Shown here in pieces: positions 47,189-60,480 of a stretch of DNA of 64,000 bases. A model generated the notes under the pieces. It was given only the letters and a program-made list of their open reading frames with translations. It was not told where the DNA came from and did not search any database. The DNA is from Epiperipatus broadwayi (lineage: Eukaryota; Onychophora; Udeonychophora; Euonychophora; Peripatidae). Both the position numbers and the translations under genes were made by a program. The stretch lies in assembly GCA_028023455.1 (NCBI GenBank), contig JAQFVV010012511.1, forward strand, positions 1,240,001-1,304,000, written 5' to 3'. Numbering within the stretch: the stretch's first letter is position 1; each line of letters opens with the position of its first letter.

Positions 47189-47313
47189 TAGAATAAATAC
47201 TAAAAAATTCCATATGCCTATCTCAAGATGGCATAAAATGCTGTAAACTGACTATAGTAAAGATTTTATTTTTATTTTATATAGGCATATGGAATGATTT
47301 AGTATTTATTCTA
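47189..47313. mobile_element. 125-bp MITE with 33-bp terminal inverted repeats
   Basis: The left end 47189-47221 (TAGAATAAATACTAAAAAAT...) and the reverse complement of the right end 47281-47313 differ at two positions. Ends in TA are compatible with a mariner-type TA target, but family and TSD are uncertain. No coding capacity. Confidence 0.75.
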
Positions 47314-47354
47314 TAATATTTTGATTATTATATTTATTTTGTTTGATATTATAT

Positions 47355-47990
47355 ATATTACTTAAATAATAAATGTAATAATGTTCAAGACTAAATGGGT
47401 TTATAAGTAATCATTAAAACCAGTCAACACTTAGACAATCCCAATATCAATAACAATTTTCAACTATTGTCAAGACAACCTTCTTTTAGCAATAAAGATG
47501 GAATCTTACCTTTATTTATGACCCAATATATTTATATAGACACTAAAGATTTTAACTTGACCACAGAGATTGAAATTATTGATGCAAAGAAGTTTAAATA
47601 AAACTCCTTAAACAGGTAAATATAACCTGTTCTGAATGCCGACTAATAAGTAGTCAATTATAACATTGCAAACTGCAAATATAATTTTAAAATTGCACCC
47701 AAAATATTACTTAAATAATAAATGTAATAATGCTCAAAATAAATGGGTTTATAAGTAATTATTAAAACCAATCAATACTTAGACAATCCCAATATAAATA
47801 ACAATTTCATACTATTGTCAAGATAATCTCTTTTTAACAATAAAGGTGGAATACCATCTTTATTTATGGTCCAATGTATTTATATAGAAATGTAAGATTG
47901 CAACTTGACCACAGAGATTAAAATTATTGATACAAAGAAGTTTAAATAAACCTCCTTCAACATATATATTGTAACAAAATTAAAGGTTGA
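47355..47990 (+). repeat. Tandem repeat, period about 348 bp, two units (family T)
   Basis: Unit 1 begins at 47355 and unit 2 at 47703, both with ATATTACTTAAATAATAAATG. They share AGACAATCCCAATAT, CTATTGTCAAGA, AACAATAAAGGTGGAAT-like and GAAATTATTGATACAAAGAAG-type blocks. The second unit is truncated at its right end. The same unit occurs in inverted arrangement at 55050-56135. Confidence 0.8.
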
Positions 47991-49974
47991 TCAAAGATCC
48001 AGTGTAACAAAATTAAGGTTTAGATCAAAAGATATTGATTAAATGATCATGAAATGTTAAATATTATTAAAAAATTATGAATCCAAAATATTCAGTATAT
48101 TATTATATTCAGCTTAACTTAATGAAGAGGATCAACTGGATCAAGTATATTATTTAATCAAGAAATGATTTAAATATAAATATTTATTTTATTTTAAAAA
48201 GCTTCCAATATAAATATCTAGCTCAATAAACAAAAAATGCATTGTAGATTTCATATCAAAAGAGAAGAATCATTTAACATGAGTAGTGGCTATTAAACCA
48301 AAGATCAGACTGAGTTATCTATCATATTACGGGTCATTGGATGAAATGAAACATATTTCTATCATTAGATTTCTCAAGATATCCCACTATCAATAATTAT
48401 AAGCAAATTATTAATAACAAGTATTATAACTCAGGTATATGAAATCACGTGAGGTGAGTACACTAGTAATTCAATAAAATATAACTCAGGTATACAGACA
48501 GTAGATCTTATCCACTTTCATTTCTTGGTTTGATGTTAAGTGCATGTTTAAACAAATACTAAGTGAATATGGTCTAGCAGGGCACCACTAGATTATCTGA
48601 ATCTAGACACGGTTATATCTAATAACCTTTCACATGTACCGGGTTTGAATCCCCTTTTTGGTACTTTATTTCTAATAAAAATGGGAGATTTTGCTTTTTG
48701 AGCCATATCACTATACACATTAATATTTAGGTAAAAGTAAAACATCTTTAAACCAAAGTGGAGTATATTAGACATAAATCATTTCTTAGATCTTAGCATA
48801 ACAAATGTGTTTCAATATTTTTATAAGTTTACTAGCTCAGATTATATATAACTAATTTAGGATGGCAATTCACTCATCTTTGCATGAAATAGATGATGGG
48901 ATGTGGTTATAATAATACTAATAAATCACTAAATATTATGAAATTAATATTTATTTATGGCCTGTAAACATTTAAACAGCTCATTAATTAAACGTTGATG
49001 ATGACGATGATGATGATAATAATAACGATAATGACAAGGGTTTCAACTACAGCTCTAGGACTAAGCCTAAACATAAAACTAATTTTTATAAAGAAATTCA
49101 TAATTATTGCTTAATTTTAGCATATTTACTTATATCTTAAATAACCAATATTCAACCACTGATGATGATGAATGATCACACTTAACAAAGACTACACTTA
49201 ATGAAATATATACGCCTCATTTAATAAAACAAACTAATATTTATTACTGCATTTCTAACATATACATAAAATTTTCTAGACATACATGAAAATTGACGTG
49301 AATAATAACAATAATAATTGATTATATAACAATCCTCAGATTAATTTCAAGTTCTTCCCCCTTTCCCTTCAAATGTATATTGTATTAAGTTGGATGTCAC
49401 ATTGACCATGATTTGACTCCATGAGAAAAGTATTTCAAGAAAAAAAATATCCGCTCATTAGCACACATACTTTATAAATCTAACATGTAAGTAGAATGTT
49501 AAAAAAATGTTAGTAGAATTGAAAGAGCAAGTTTTAGAAACAAGTTTTAATTTATTTTCTCCCCCTCTCTTCTACCTCTGAAATGCTATACTTTAACTTG
49601 AAACAAAATAATCTAATATTTTAATACTACTTATTACTTCACATTCACTCGCAATTATACACATATAAAAATATTATTATATATGTGCATGTTTTATCCC
49701 ACAATAGCAAAATATTATTTAAAACCAAAATAATAATACAAAAAAAAATTATTTTACACATTAATATTTCATAACTGTAAATTAATAAACAAATAATTTT
49801 GATACATTCAAGATCATTTATGAAGCTCAAAGTTATTATTAGTAAGACATTCTTGTTTTTAATCGATCTGAATAGTCTTTAAAAGTTCTTTAAATAAAAT
49901 ATACCACTTTATTGCTAAAATGTTTATTAAGACTCTGATATCATAAAGAAAATAGATATAAAAAATCATATTAC
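47991..49974. other. No gene; tRNA-like repeat near 48572-48660
   Basis: At 48572-48660 (plus) a tRNA-like 3' half (ACCGGGTTTGAATCCCC, B box) follows GCACCACTAGATTATCTGAA, probably an old SINE. A GAT triplet run lies at about 48998-49030. The minus frame at 48775-48593 runs through the SINE and is spurious. Confidence 0.5.
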
Positions 49975-50125
49975 CGATCTTTTGTTTGTGGCGAATTTCC
50001 AAGGGTTCAAACTTGTCTTGTATAATGTCTATATTTCTGCAGTTACCATTTCCGTTTAAATCTCTTTCTTGAGGTGTATAACTATTTGATGATGATGACT
50101 CTATTGAGGTTATTTGCTTTAGTGG
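49975..50125 (-). CDS. Exon-like open segment, unrecognised
   Basis: A minus-strand frame reads ITSIESSSSNSYTPQERDLN, continues NGNCRNIDIIQDKFEPLEIR and HKQKI, and ends at a possible donor (ATCG|GTAATATG) at 49974. It is more GC-rich than its surroundings and compositionally protein-like (Ser-rich then charged). An upstream AG exists (CCACTAAAG near 50118) but its pyrimidine tract is poor, and an in-frame TGA lies about 30 bp further upstream. No known domain recognised. It could be an exon of an unknown gene or a fragment of an old repeat. Confidence 0.2.
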
Positions 50126-50130
50126 ACAAT

Positions 50131-51609
50131 TTGGAAATCATTATATTAATTTTTCTTCTCTTCCTGTCAAGCATGATTCTTTTAGTGGATGAAATACAGC
50201 AGTTGTTTTCACATTTATAAATTTTTTTGAGTTTAAAATCAGTTGCTGGAATAATTAATTGGACTTGATGATTAATATTTATCGGTAGATTAATTCATCT
50301 TTCATTGAATGCAGGTGAATGCTTTCTTCCTTCTATTAAGAACATCTTATTTCTCTGGTCAGTTGAAAGGTGTAGAATATTATTTTAGACAAAACATCTT
50401 TTCTTTCCTATATGATGTGCAGCTTCCCAGATGGTCAGGAAAAGATGGGACATACATATAATTTTTCTAGCCAGTCATTTCTTATATTTTCAACATTCAA
50501 TTTAATAGTCTAATAATCTGAATCATAATCACAATAATAATAATTCAACTGATTTTTCCAGACAGCTTTTTATATCCAATTTTTTAGCTAACTTAACCAA
50601 TCAGAGATAGCGTCACTTGCTATTTTTGGACAAATTCATTTTAATTAGATCTCTAATTTATTTTCAACTAAATTATTTTTCAACTGAAAAGTTTAATCCT
50701 TTTTCCAGACACTTTTGTTTAAAAAAAAATAGACTTAATCCTTTTTTTTTCTTACACCTAGGTAACATTTCAAATTTTTGAGCTTCCTTCTTTAGATCTT
50801 AAGATAAGACAATTTCAAAATTAGAGTTCCCACCCAGCTTAAGCTCCCAAAGTGACAAACAATCATTTACAAAAACAAAATTGCTACAAAAATAGATATC
50901 TGATTCAACAGATTTCCTCTTTTAACATAAAATTGTACAAAAAAAATAATTTGACAGATTTAACCCTTCCTTTTACAAACTGTTGAATAAAAAAAAAATT
51001 TAACAGATTTTCTCAATTTTCTTTCAATATTTAATAAATAAAAATGTAGTTTATGTATGTAATTTATCCAAGCATACACACTGCCATTATTCCAATCATT
51101 TATAAATCTGGTTGACTAATAATATAAATGCTAGTTCAGAAATTATAACCCTAACATTTAAAATTAAATCCTTAGCTTTTAAATCCCAATTACAATTATA
51201 GAAAAGCAAAATAGAAGCATAGAACAAAACATTAAAATTGATCAAGCATAGGTTAGTTTTAAAGAAAGTCAAAGTGTTTAATATTTGAAATATAAAACAA
51301 TTAAATAACTTACACATACACTGCTTATACGTATGCATTATAACTTTGCTTTTTTTTAACAGAAAATTTAAATATTAAATGTGTATACTGCTCTTTTTGA
51401 GATTTATTAACACACAAACAAGTAAAGCATATAATTGCTGTCCCACTCTCTTTCTGTTTAAAGCGTTTAAAATTTTGATCTGGTAGAGTTTGAACTTGGA
51501 TGCCCTACAGCTTCTTTTATGGTTATATAAAAATGTGATGATGATTTTGTTTTACATTTTCTTACATGCACATTACTATAAATTTAGCTAATGACTAAAT
51601 TGTAATGGC

Positions 51610-51654
<45 letters not shown>

Positions 51655-54600
51655 TTGACTACAATACTTTGGTTAAAAAGAATGAATATTTAAATCAGTC
51701 CATAACATTGTATTGCATATTTTCATTTATTTGAATTATTGTTGGTAATGCTTAAATTGAGATAACTTTCAGGCTAACTATTGTATTTTGTAAGTAAATC
51801 ATTTGAAACATATTTAGATACAATATTATGGATTGATTTAAATATTCATTTTTTTTAGACAATGTGTTTTAGTCAATTTTCTTTCTCTCTCTATATATAA
51901 ATGGATTACAAGAATAAATGTCTGCTTTATTTTTGATAAATTTTGATTTATGCATAGTTAGAGAGTATTTTAAATATTTATCTTATGGTGTTATGGGTTT
52001 TAATCTCGAATGTTATTTACATATGTTTATATAGTGCATAAGCTTTTTGGGAATAAATGAAAATGTAAATTCTTCTATTGGAAATATAATTATTTTGAAT
52101 AACATGCATTAAAAAGCAGATAAGATTTGCTTTAATACTTTAAATCAATTAGAAAAACTTTTTTTAAAGGAAAAAAAAAGCCATATATTTTTATAAAAAA
52201 AGAATAATTTCAGATCTTGTAATAAATACTGTAATTAAAATGAGATGTTCCAAAAGCAGTATTTTACTATTTTTATTATTTTCCAGAACTTTCATTTATA
52301 CCTCAAAATATACAAATAACCTAAAGTTGTAACCTAATCCAATTTACTTATAGAGTTATATAAATCTAAGACTAACCAGCGACTACATATTTTATAAACT
52401 TCTATGTTAGCTGTAGGCATTTTCATTGCGTTCACAAGTGTATATATATATTGAAGCTATATATATATGCTCTCATATATATACTTCATATCCATAAATT
52501 ACAAGTCATGAAGAAGTTTTACATTTAAAAATTTTAAAATAATATGCACTGATAAATCTATACAATATAGTAATTATAAAATAATTTTGTTAAATCAAGT
52601 TAAATAAAATGTTTTCTAAAAATTTGTAAAAGCTAATTAATCCTAAATTTAGTTTAAAGTAGATTAAAATAAAAAAGTTGTTTTCTTTTAACAATAATTA
52701 AAAGTGAAAATGATATTCTAGGAAAAAGTAATTAAAATTCTTGTAGACAGATCGATAGATTAAATTATGGAGATAAATAATTGACATGATTTAATTAAAA
52801 AGACTGTTATTCCCATTCAAAGATAAGAGCTTGCAAATATGGTATCGGGCAAATAAGCTCAGACTGCAGTGGATTTTCTGGAGTTACCTATAGTCAATAG
52901 ATCAAAGAATTCAAAAGATGAGTTATTTGATTCATATTTTACATATAAGATAGTTTCAAACCATATAAATAGTGCTGGAAATGAAATTCAGGATATTCTG
53001 CCATTATTCCTTGGATTCTTTTCTGTTTCCATTATTCTTCATTTGCTGTTTCAAAGAGGATTATCATTATTCTGCTGTTTTCCAGATCTACAATATAAGA
53101 GTAGAGAAGCCATTATCTGCTTCACTCTATCAAGCTGACAGAGGGAAAGCTAGAAAAACCCATCACTGAAGTCTGTAAAAGAGGTTGTCTACATGTGAAA
53201 AAGCCACCTGAACATGTGTTCACTATGCATTAATCTATATGAATATATCTGATATCCAATGCTACTGGAAGAACCAACCATTAAACCAAGACTAAATTGA
53301 GGTTTAAGCATCCTAAAAGCATTTGAAATCGTGATTTAAACCTACCATCACCATAGCTATGGTTTAATAAAAAAAAAACACCAAAATAAACTAATATCAA
53401 AGGACTGAATACGAACTTTTGTGCTGTAACAAGAGGTATGAAAGTTAGATGAATTTCTAATTAATCATTATTTATTTCTGATCTATGTTAATGAATAATT
53501 ATTAGCTTAAATCTGTTTATGAGTGCATGTATACAGTGAGCAATTACTATGTTGTTTTCTCTATCAAGCCATAAATTAATTGGCAATAATTTAAAGTAAT
53601 AATTTTATAATACTCAGTTAAAGTATATGTTGTAATTTCTGGTCATGCTATTAAAAAATTGTACGCTAATTAAAACAGTTATTTTCACTTTATTTAAAAT
53701 ATTAATAATATGTTAATGTGGTGAAATTGATAAATTATGAGTGGAGTTTACAGTGCTGTGCAGATAAAATAGATTAAGGGTGTATTAAGGGTGTATTTAA
53801 TTGGTTTCAGATTGAGTGAGTTGCATGTTTGTTTTTGAGGTAATATTATTGATAAAATGGATGGCTGTTAATCTGTTAATTCAGGTTATGCTAGTTACAT
53901 CTGAAATTCATTTTCATGTAACATATTAGTGAAATGATTGTAAAACCATTTGTGATTTCTGACCACGTTTTCATTATTTGTTTAAACATTGATATAATAT
54001 TTCTTACCTATAAATTCTTTTGCATTTTGATTTTAAAATTTAGTAAAACTAGATCATCTTCAGAAATTAAATTTGTAAGGTAGCTTTAATGATTAAGAAA
54101 ATTAATTTAAAAATATTGAATTTTTTAAATTTAAAACAGTTTTTTTTTGGTTGAGAAAGTTATTGAAAACAGACAAATGATTAAAAAACAGTAATTATAT
54201 GTATATATTTTAGGTTTTTTTTTGTTGAACAACTGATAGCTATTTCTAGTTAAAAAAATTTCTAATCACTATATCAAGGGAGGAGAGATACAATTTGTGA
54301 AGGTTTGTCCAAAAAGTTAATTATGAAAATTTTTCAATGGCTCATTTTTTTTTTCAGGAACTTCAACTTTTGATGTTACAGATAAATGATAGAGTCATGT
54401 AATATTTTATTATCTTATACCAAATTCTGATCACAGATCTATAATTATTAAAAAAATTAAGAATATAATATATAGAGACTGAATTGGTTTTAGATCTATA
54501 TGACTATTTGCCTAGTTAGATTAATTTTAAAACATTCATGTTTTTTACTTTGGACTGATAGCTTGATAATATAAAAGAGAGGTAAATGTTTGCAGCTGGA

Positions 54601-55049
54601 AGGAATGTGCATTAGATCCTGAAGGTTCTGGTGAATTGTTTCAAAATCTGAAAGCAATATTGTTGATGAAAGCTGCATTTATTATTACTTAAAAATGGCA
54701 TCTATTATTACTTATTAAAGTTTACAGTCATGGCATAGAAATAGTGAAAAGTAAGCTGCTATTTTTAAATTTGTTCATTTATTTTCTAATATGTAGTAAT
54801 CCCTTCATTATCTAAACAAATACACATTTAATTATATTTATATGCATAAGCAACATTAAGATAAAGTGTACTTATATATACAAAAACTAGTACACAGTAT
54901 ATTATATATATTTAGAAAAAGTATTTAATTGAATTAAGGAATTAGTCTCATGATCAGTAAACAAGTGCTTGAAAAAAATAATAGATTTCATCTCTACTAT
55001 AAAAAAGTAACTAATGATATAAATCATTTGTTCATATATATATATATAT
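50131..55049. other. AT-rich DNA without a recognised gene
   Basis: No supported gene. A (TA)n array lies at 51612-51652. A tRNA-like phrase (GGTAGAGTTTGAACTTGGATG) is seen near 51482-51505. The 89-codon frame at 52869-53138 has a hydrophobic centre but no recognised domain and no conserved splice context. Confidence 0.4.
51612..51652. repeat. (TA)n microsatellite
   Basis: About 20 uninterrupted TA units. Confidence 0.95.
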
Positions 55050-56135
55050 ATCATTAAAATTCAGTCAACACATAGATAATCCCAATATCATTAACAGTCA
55101 ACAATTTCAAACTGTTGTCAAGGCAACCTCCTTTTAACAATAAAGGTGGAATGCCACCTTTATTAATGATCCAGTATACTTATATAGTCACTAAAGATTG
55201 CAAACATGATCATAGAGATTGAAATTATTGATACAAAGAAGTTTAACCTGTTCTGAATGCAGACTAATAAAATAGTCAATTATAAAATTATAAACTACAA
55301 TTATAATTTTTAAATTGCACCCAAAGTATTATTAAAATAATAAGTATATTGGACCATTAATAAAGATGGAATTCCACCTTTATTGTTAAAAGAAGATTGC
55401 CTTGACAAAAGTTTGAAATTGTTGATTGTTAATGATGTTGGGATTGTCTAAGTCAGGGGTCCCCAACCCTATGCCTGTGGGCACCATGTGACCCACAGAC
55501 CATTTTACGTGTGCCCGCTGCTATCTGAACACGATAAAATTATCTAATACAAATAAATTTAATTTTTTAAATTTCTTATAAATTATTGTATTATATTGTA
55601 ATCAAATTGTAGGGCATACTATACTTTTACAGCATAAAAATATAAAGGTTAATTATATGTTAAAATTTTATTTTTGAAATAAATTTTTTTTTATACATTA
55701 TGTATATTATTAACAATATCCAATTATAAATTTACATTGAAAAAATAAATGGTGCCCGCCACCTGCCGGTATTATAGAATGTGCTCTTAAGTGCAAATGG
55801 GTTGGGGACTCCTGGTCTAAGTGCTGACTGGCTTTTAATTATTACTTACATACCCATTTAGCCTTGAGCATTATTATACTTATTATTATAATTGCAGTTT
55901 GTAATTGACTATTTATTTGTCTGCATTCAGAACAGGTTGTATTTACCTGTTTAATTAAAGAGGCTTATTTAAACTTCTTTGAATCAATAATTTCAATCTG
56001 TAGTCAATTAAAATAAAATAGCTTTTAATTAAAAAGTATTGTAATAACAATGAAAATAATAAATATAACAACAGTTTGAAATTGTTGATTGTTAATGATA
56101 TTGTGATTGTCTAAATGTTGACTGGTTTTTAATAT
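55050..56135. repeat. Inverted arrangement of family T units
   Basis: 55053-55180 is mirrored by 55347-55453 continued at 55823-55840; the continuation is split by the hAT insertion. The right side goes on into reverse-complement family-T sequence (55841-56000: GAGCATTATTATA, TTGCAGTTTGTAATTGAC, TCTGCATTCAGAACAGGTT). Another unit end lies at 56070-56135. A direct duplication of GTATTGTAATAACAATGAAA-type sequence is seen at about 55996-56067 and 56140-56215. Confidence 0.75.
55446..55822. mobile_element. hAT-type MITE, 361 bp, 8-bp TSD
   Basis: Terminal inverted repeats CAGGGGTCCCCAACCC (55454) and, inverted at the right end, CAGGAGTCCCCAACCC (to 55814) differ at one base. The exact 8-bp TSD GTCTAAGT occurs at 55446-55453 and 55815-55822. 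CAG-type ends with 8-bp TSDs are diagnostic of the hAT superfamily. There is no transposase, so it is non-autonomous. It interrupts a family-T arm, so it is younger than that repeat. Confidence 0.92.
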
Positions 56136-58865
56136 ATATATATGTAATACAAATAAAATGTCTGTTAATTAAAAAACTATTGTAATAACAATAAAAATAA
56201 TAAATATAATGGTAATTAACTATTATATACAGTATTTCAATTCGCAGAAGTATTTTCAGTTATTTACCATTATATTTAATATTTATTATTTTTATTGTTT
56301 TATATATATGTGAATCTCATATAATTTTCTCAATTTATTTTTTAATTCAGTATATATCATTTTTCAGTAAAAAGCTAAGATATATGGTATTAACTTATAA
56401 TCAAGATTATCAAAATATATAATATTTATAACTATTATTAGCTGGAAAGTAAAGTCCCAGGTTAATTTTGATTGGCCAGATATCATATAAGGCCTTCATC
56501 TGTGGTGCTGAACCCATTGTTACTTTTATCTTTAACTAGTTTCAAATTTAATTGGATAAGAAGTGGTTATAATTAAAATTTTTAAGGTATTTGGAAATGT
56601 TCAGATCTTTAACTTGGGTAGCTTAATAAGTATAAAGACTATTGGATGAAAGAATTTGTTTAGAATTTTTTTCATATTGAATAAAAGCTAATATCCTGAT
56701 GTGGAGTACAATATAGCTATTCTTTATCTGAAATCTTTTTTCTATCTCATTTTTTAAAATTTTTTTTCATTTTCACCATTACTTTATTCCTAATTTTTTC
56801 TGTTATTTTCATCATAAAAAAAAATCATTTTTTTTAATATATTTTTTTTAATCTCATTATATGTATTCCACAATTTCATCATTTATTTTTTTATTAAAAC
56901 TTTTACATTCTATTATTAAATGTTCACATTATCTATTCCATCATATAAATCAAGTAAAAAAAATTTTTGTTTTTTTTTGTTTTTTAGAATGTTTCTTTAT
57001 ATTTAAACTTTCTACCCTCATATTAAATAATAAATCACTTTCTCTACTTTTATCATAAATATTTTCAACTGCATTATTGATCTTGTTTTGATACCTCATC
57101 CTTTTTTTATTTCTATTCTATTCACCAAATTTTACTAAAATATATTCACCATTTAATTTTTGTGAATATTTTAATATCTATTCAACCAATTCAAACAACA
57201 TAACTTTAGTCTAATTTAAATTATTACAACAGGTGCTTTTCTATCTATAAATTATATGTATATATTTCAAGTATTTTTAATTTGCCTTTGACATTATTAA
57301 ATGAAATGATGACCAGCATTGCCACATGGGTAAGAAGTGCTTTTGTGTAATGTAAATTTTCCTGAACCCCCTTTCTATGAAATAAAATTTGTAAATAAAA
57401 AAATATTTTTTCTCAGCACTTTCATAAAAAAAACTTGAGAATTTGGTTTTAGTTATTTAATGTGTGCATAAATCCCTTATGTGTTTTATTCATTTATTTC
57501 TATAAAATAAATCCAGAAATTAAAGCATGCTGAAATAAAACAAATTAATGTTTTAAAAAATAATTTTTGTAACAATAATTAAATAATACCTTAAAACAAA
57601 ATATTTATTTAGTAAATTTGACTTTTTTTCTTTCAAAAGTTTTCATATTATTTTTTGAACAATCCTGCAAAATTGTTAGTAGAGATAGGAAATGTCTGCA
57701 AATAAGATCATTTTTAAAATATCTGTTTTTATCATATTTGAAAGTACCACCACTACCATACATACCCATCAAAACATTGCATGACTCCCTTCCCTTCTCA
57801 AGCTGGATCTAATATATAAGTAACTTATCTTGTTTTTAAAAATATTATCTACAACCAATGTGCAATTCTCTGGTGGGGAGAAAAGAGAGGCAGGCTTGTC
57901 TCCATTATTCTTTCTGAACCAATATTTAGATCAACTTTAACTGGTAGGTCAATAATTTATTAAAAATAGTTCTTGTTTGTTGGAAAACCCATTCAAAATC
58001 TCCCATGCATAAACTTATTCATGTTTTCTATTAACAAAATTATATTCCTTCAATAATAAAATATTCACATTTTTATTTAATTTTTATGTGCATGTTATTA
58101 CATTATTAATAACTGTAATTTATTATATATATAGTCTGATATTTAAAATTTTTATACTTACATTGGTTATTGATATAACTTTTATATTTCATTAAGATCA
58201 CCAAACTAGGTCACTTTTAAATAACATGGTTTATATAACTTTTTCATTCCATTAGCATCAACTTGTTAAAAATTGTTATTTGTTTTAAAAATTCATTAGT
58301 TAGTTTTAATTCAGAACCTTTCAAACACATAATTTGTTTATGTTTTCTTCTAGCAAAAATAGTTTTGTTTTTATTTAATAATAAAATATTTACACTATTA
58401 CATTATTTTATTTTTTAATAGATTATCTAAGTCCTATTATATATATATTATACTTTATTATATAATTTGACAATCAGGGATTTAGCCATGATTCATTTAA
58501 GTGGACTTTTAAATATTCATACTTAGATTGTTTATTCAATATATTCTAGAAACCATTAAATTGCCTTGCAATTTATTTTATTCATTCATAGGTTATGTTG
58601 GATAATTATTTAAAAAAACAAACAATTTTTTTTAGACTTTGTCGATAATGTAATCATGTAGAAGTTTTACTATAATTAAGAGAATTGCATTAAATAATAT
58701 CGTTAATATGAATTTTGTTGAGAATTAAATATTTTGGCATGCAAAAATATCTCTTTAAAAATTACATTTTTTACTCTTTCCGTTTTCTTTAGATTTGGAT
58801 AGTAGTGTGGATTATGGATCAAATATGAGTTTTTAGCTACAAAAGAAACTAGAGTTCATATCCAA
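56136..58865. other. AT-rich DNA without a gene
   Basis: No gene or bounded element recognised apart from the duplication noted at 56140-56215. Long pyrimidine-rich stretches occur at 56745-57060. Confidence 0.45.
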
Positions 58866-59035
58866 GGAAAAGCAGTTTAGTAAAATGTGTAAAAAGATAA
58901 TAGGGCATTAAAAAAAGAAGATAATATTATTATTAAAAATAGGAAAAGGTATTTAGTGAAACATGTAAAAAGATAATATAGCATAATAGTAATAATAATA
59001 AAAAAAGAAAAATAATATTGTTATTAAAAAAGTTT
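58866..59035. repeat. Imperfect tandem duplication, A-rich
   Basis: TTAGTAAAATGTGTAAAAAG with following AGATAATA and a triplet run recurs as TTAGTGAAACATGTAAAAAG, period about 75 bp. Confidence 0.65.
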
Positions 59036-59259
59036 TGCACAAAACAGCATCAGAATCAACTCTAGGAACTTGCATTCCAGAGTCGGCCACTCTAAACATT
59101 ATTCTAAATTGCTTAAAACATATAAATCTCTAAAATATCATTGATAAATACAATTTTATCACATGCAGAATTATTGCAATTATGAGGCAATATTTTTAAA
59201 ATATTTTATATTTAAATAAATTATTTATAGTAATGTGTTACTTTTTATATAAATTAGAA

Positions 59260-59535
59260 TATTTAAATAAAAGTGATTGGTAAATCTAAACATTTTTATT
59301 TACATATAAATTTTATTAATTATTACAACAAAAGGATGTTGACCTGTTTGGTTTAATACAATGGTAAAATATATATGTAGTATATTTCAAGGTTCAGGCA
59401 ATTATCACAATAAGTTTAACTAAAGAAGTATTTCATATTTAAATAAAAAATATTTACAATCAGAATGTGTTTCTAGCAAAAGTGATCCAAAAATGTAAAC
59501 ATTTTTATATACATATAAATGTTATTAATTATTTT
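59260..59535. repeat. Direct repeat pair about 210 bp apart
   Basis: About 59265-59325 and 59475-59535 share AAAAGTGAT, AAACATTTTTATWTACATAT and AAATKTTATTAATTATT phrases. Unclassified and old. Confidence 0.6.
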
Positions 59536-60239
59536 GAGTCTTGCTCCACCCCCACCCCTACCCCCCATTATGAAGATCCTTTGGCACTGTACATCCACAT
59601 GCAGATGCCCTGATGATGACTATAACATTTTACCTTGTACAACTTCATTTATATATTTTTCTAGGTGTTTATCTTTTCAAACTGTCAATAATTTATACAT
59701 TTGATGATGACATATGATGTAAAATGCCTCCACCTTAGAATATGGTATTCAGTATCACTATACTATCCCCTGTTCTCAAATTATTTATTTTTTGCCTATA
59801 ACAAGCCAGTGCGCAAGAGATATATTATTTACAATATAAAAAATTTGATTTCGTAACTTATTAGTATATAATATAGTAATTTAAAGAAATAAATATTGAT
59901 AAAAAAAAGTTTAATATATTAAAAACTGCGGATACTTTCAAAACACGAAAAGAACTAAAAACATTGATTAATAATGTAAATGTGTGCTCTCTGGAATGAA
60001 AATAATAAAAGATTAAAGAAAGCTAAAGATTAAGAATTATTTCTAGTAATAGATGGTTTAATGTATATTTTTGGAATAAAGTATTGATTGAAGTAATTCA
60101 AACATTAGGTAATTTGGAAATGATGAAAAAATTGATTTAAAGATTGTTACATCTGTACAACTGTTTAAAAATAAATGACAATCAGGTCTCAACAACTAAA
60201 AATGAATCGTGAAATGGTTTTGGATTATGTCCTTTTGTC
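59536..60239. other. No gene
   Basis: 59540-59760 is somewhat less AT-rich (CCACCCCCACCCCTACCCCC tract at about 59547) but no exon was recognised. Confidence 0.4.
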
Positions 60240-60480
60240 ACCACTAGCAATTACCCGCAAAACAGTATGACCATTCTAACTCCAGAAGGAAAGAAATATT
60301 AAGGAAGAAAAACAATAAAAAACAAAGAAAAAAAATGAAATCAGATTTTTGAATATAAAGAATAGAAATTTGATAAGAGCAATTCACAATCACATTGCCA
60401 CACTTATTGAAGAGATGACCGATGACTATAGCCAAATGACTGAAAAAAAAAGTAAAAGAAAATGAAGATAATGAAAGAAA
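60240..60480 (-). repeat. Dispersed repeat (family R)
   Basis: Second copy of the repeat at 6590-7010, sharing AGTATGACCATTCTAA and an A-rich stretch, then a TGACTGAAAA motif. The 63-codon minus frame is the same fortuitous hydrophobic frame (FLLELEWSYC). Confidence 0.55.

Noticed and set aside
52869-53169. 89- and 65-codon overlapping plus frames
   Set aside because: No domain, no convincing splice signals, and two frames open at once. DAGLA exon 2 was specifically looked for here and not found.
57618-57812. 64-codon plus frame
   Set aside because: No domain or splice support; ordinary for chance in this DNA.
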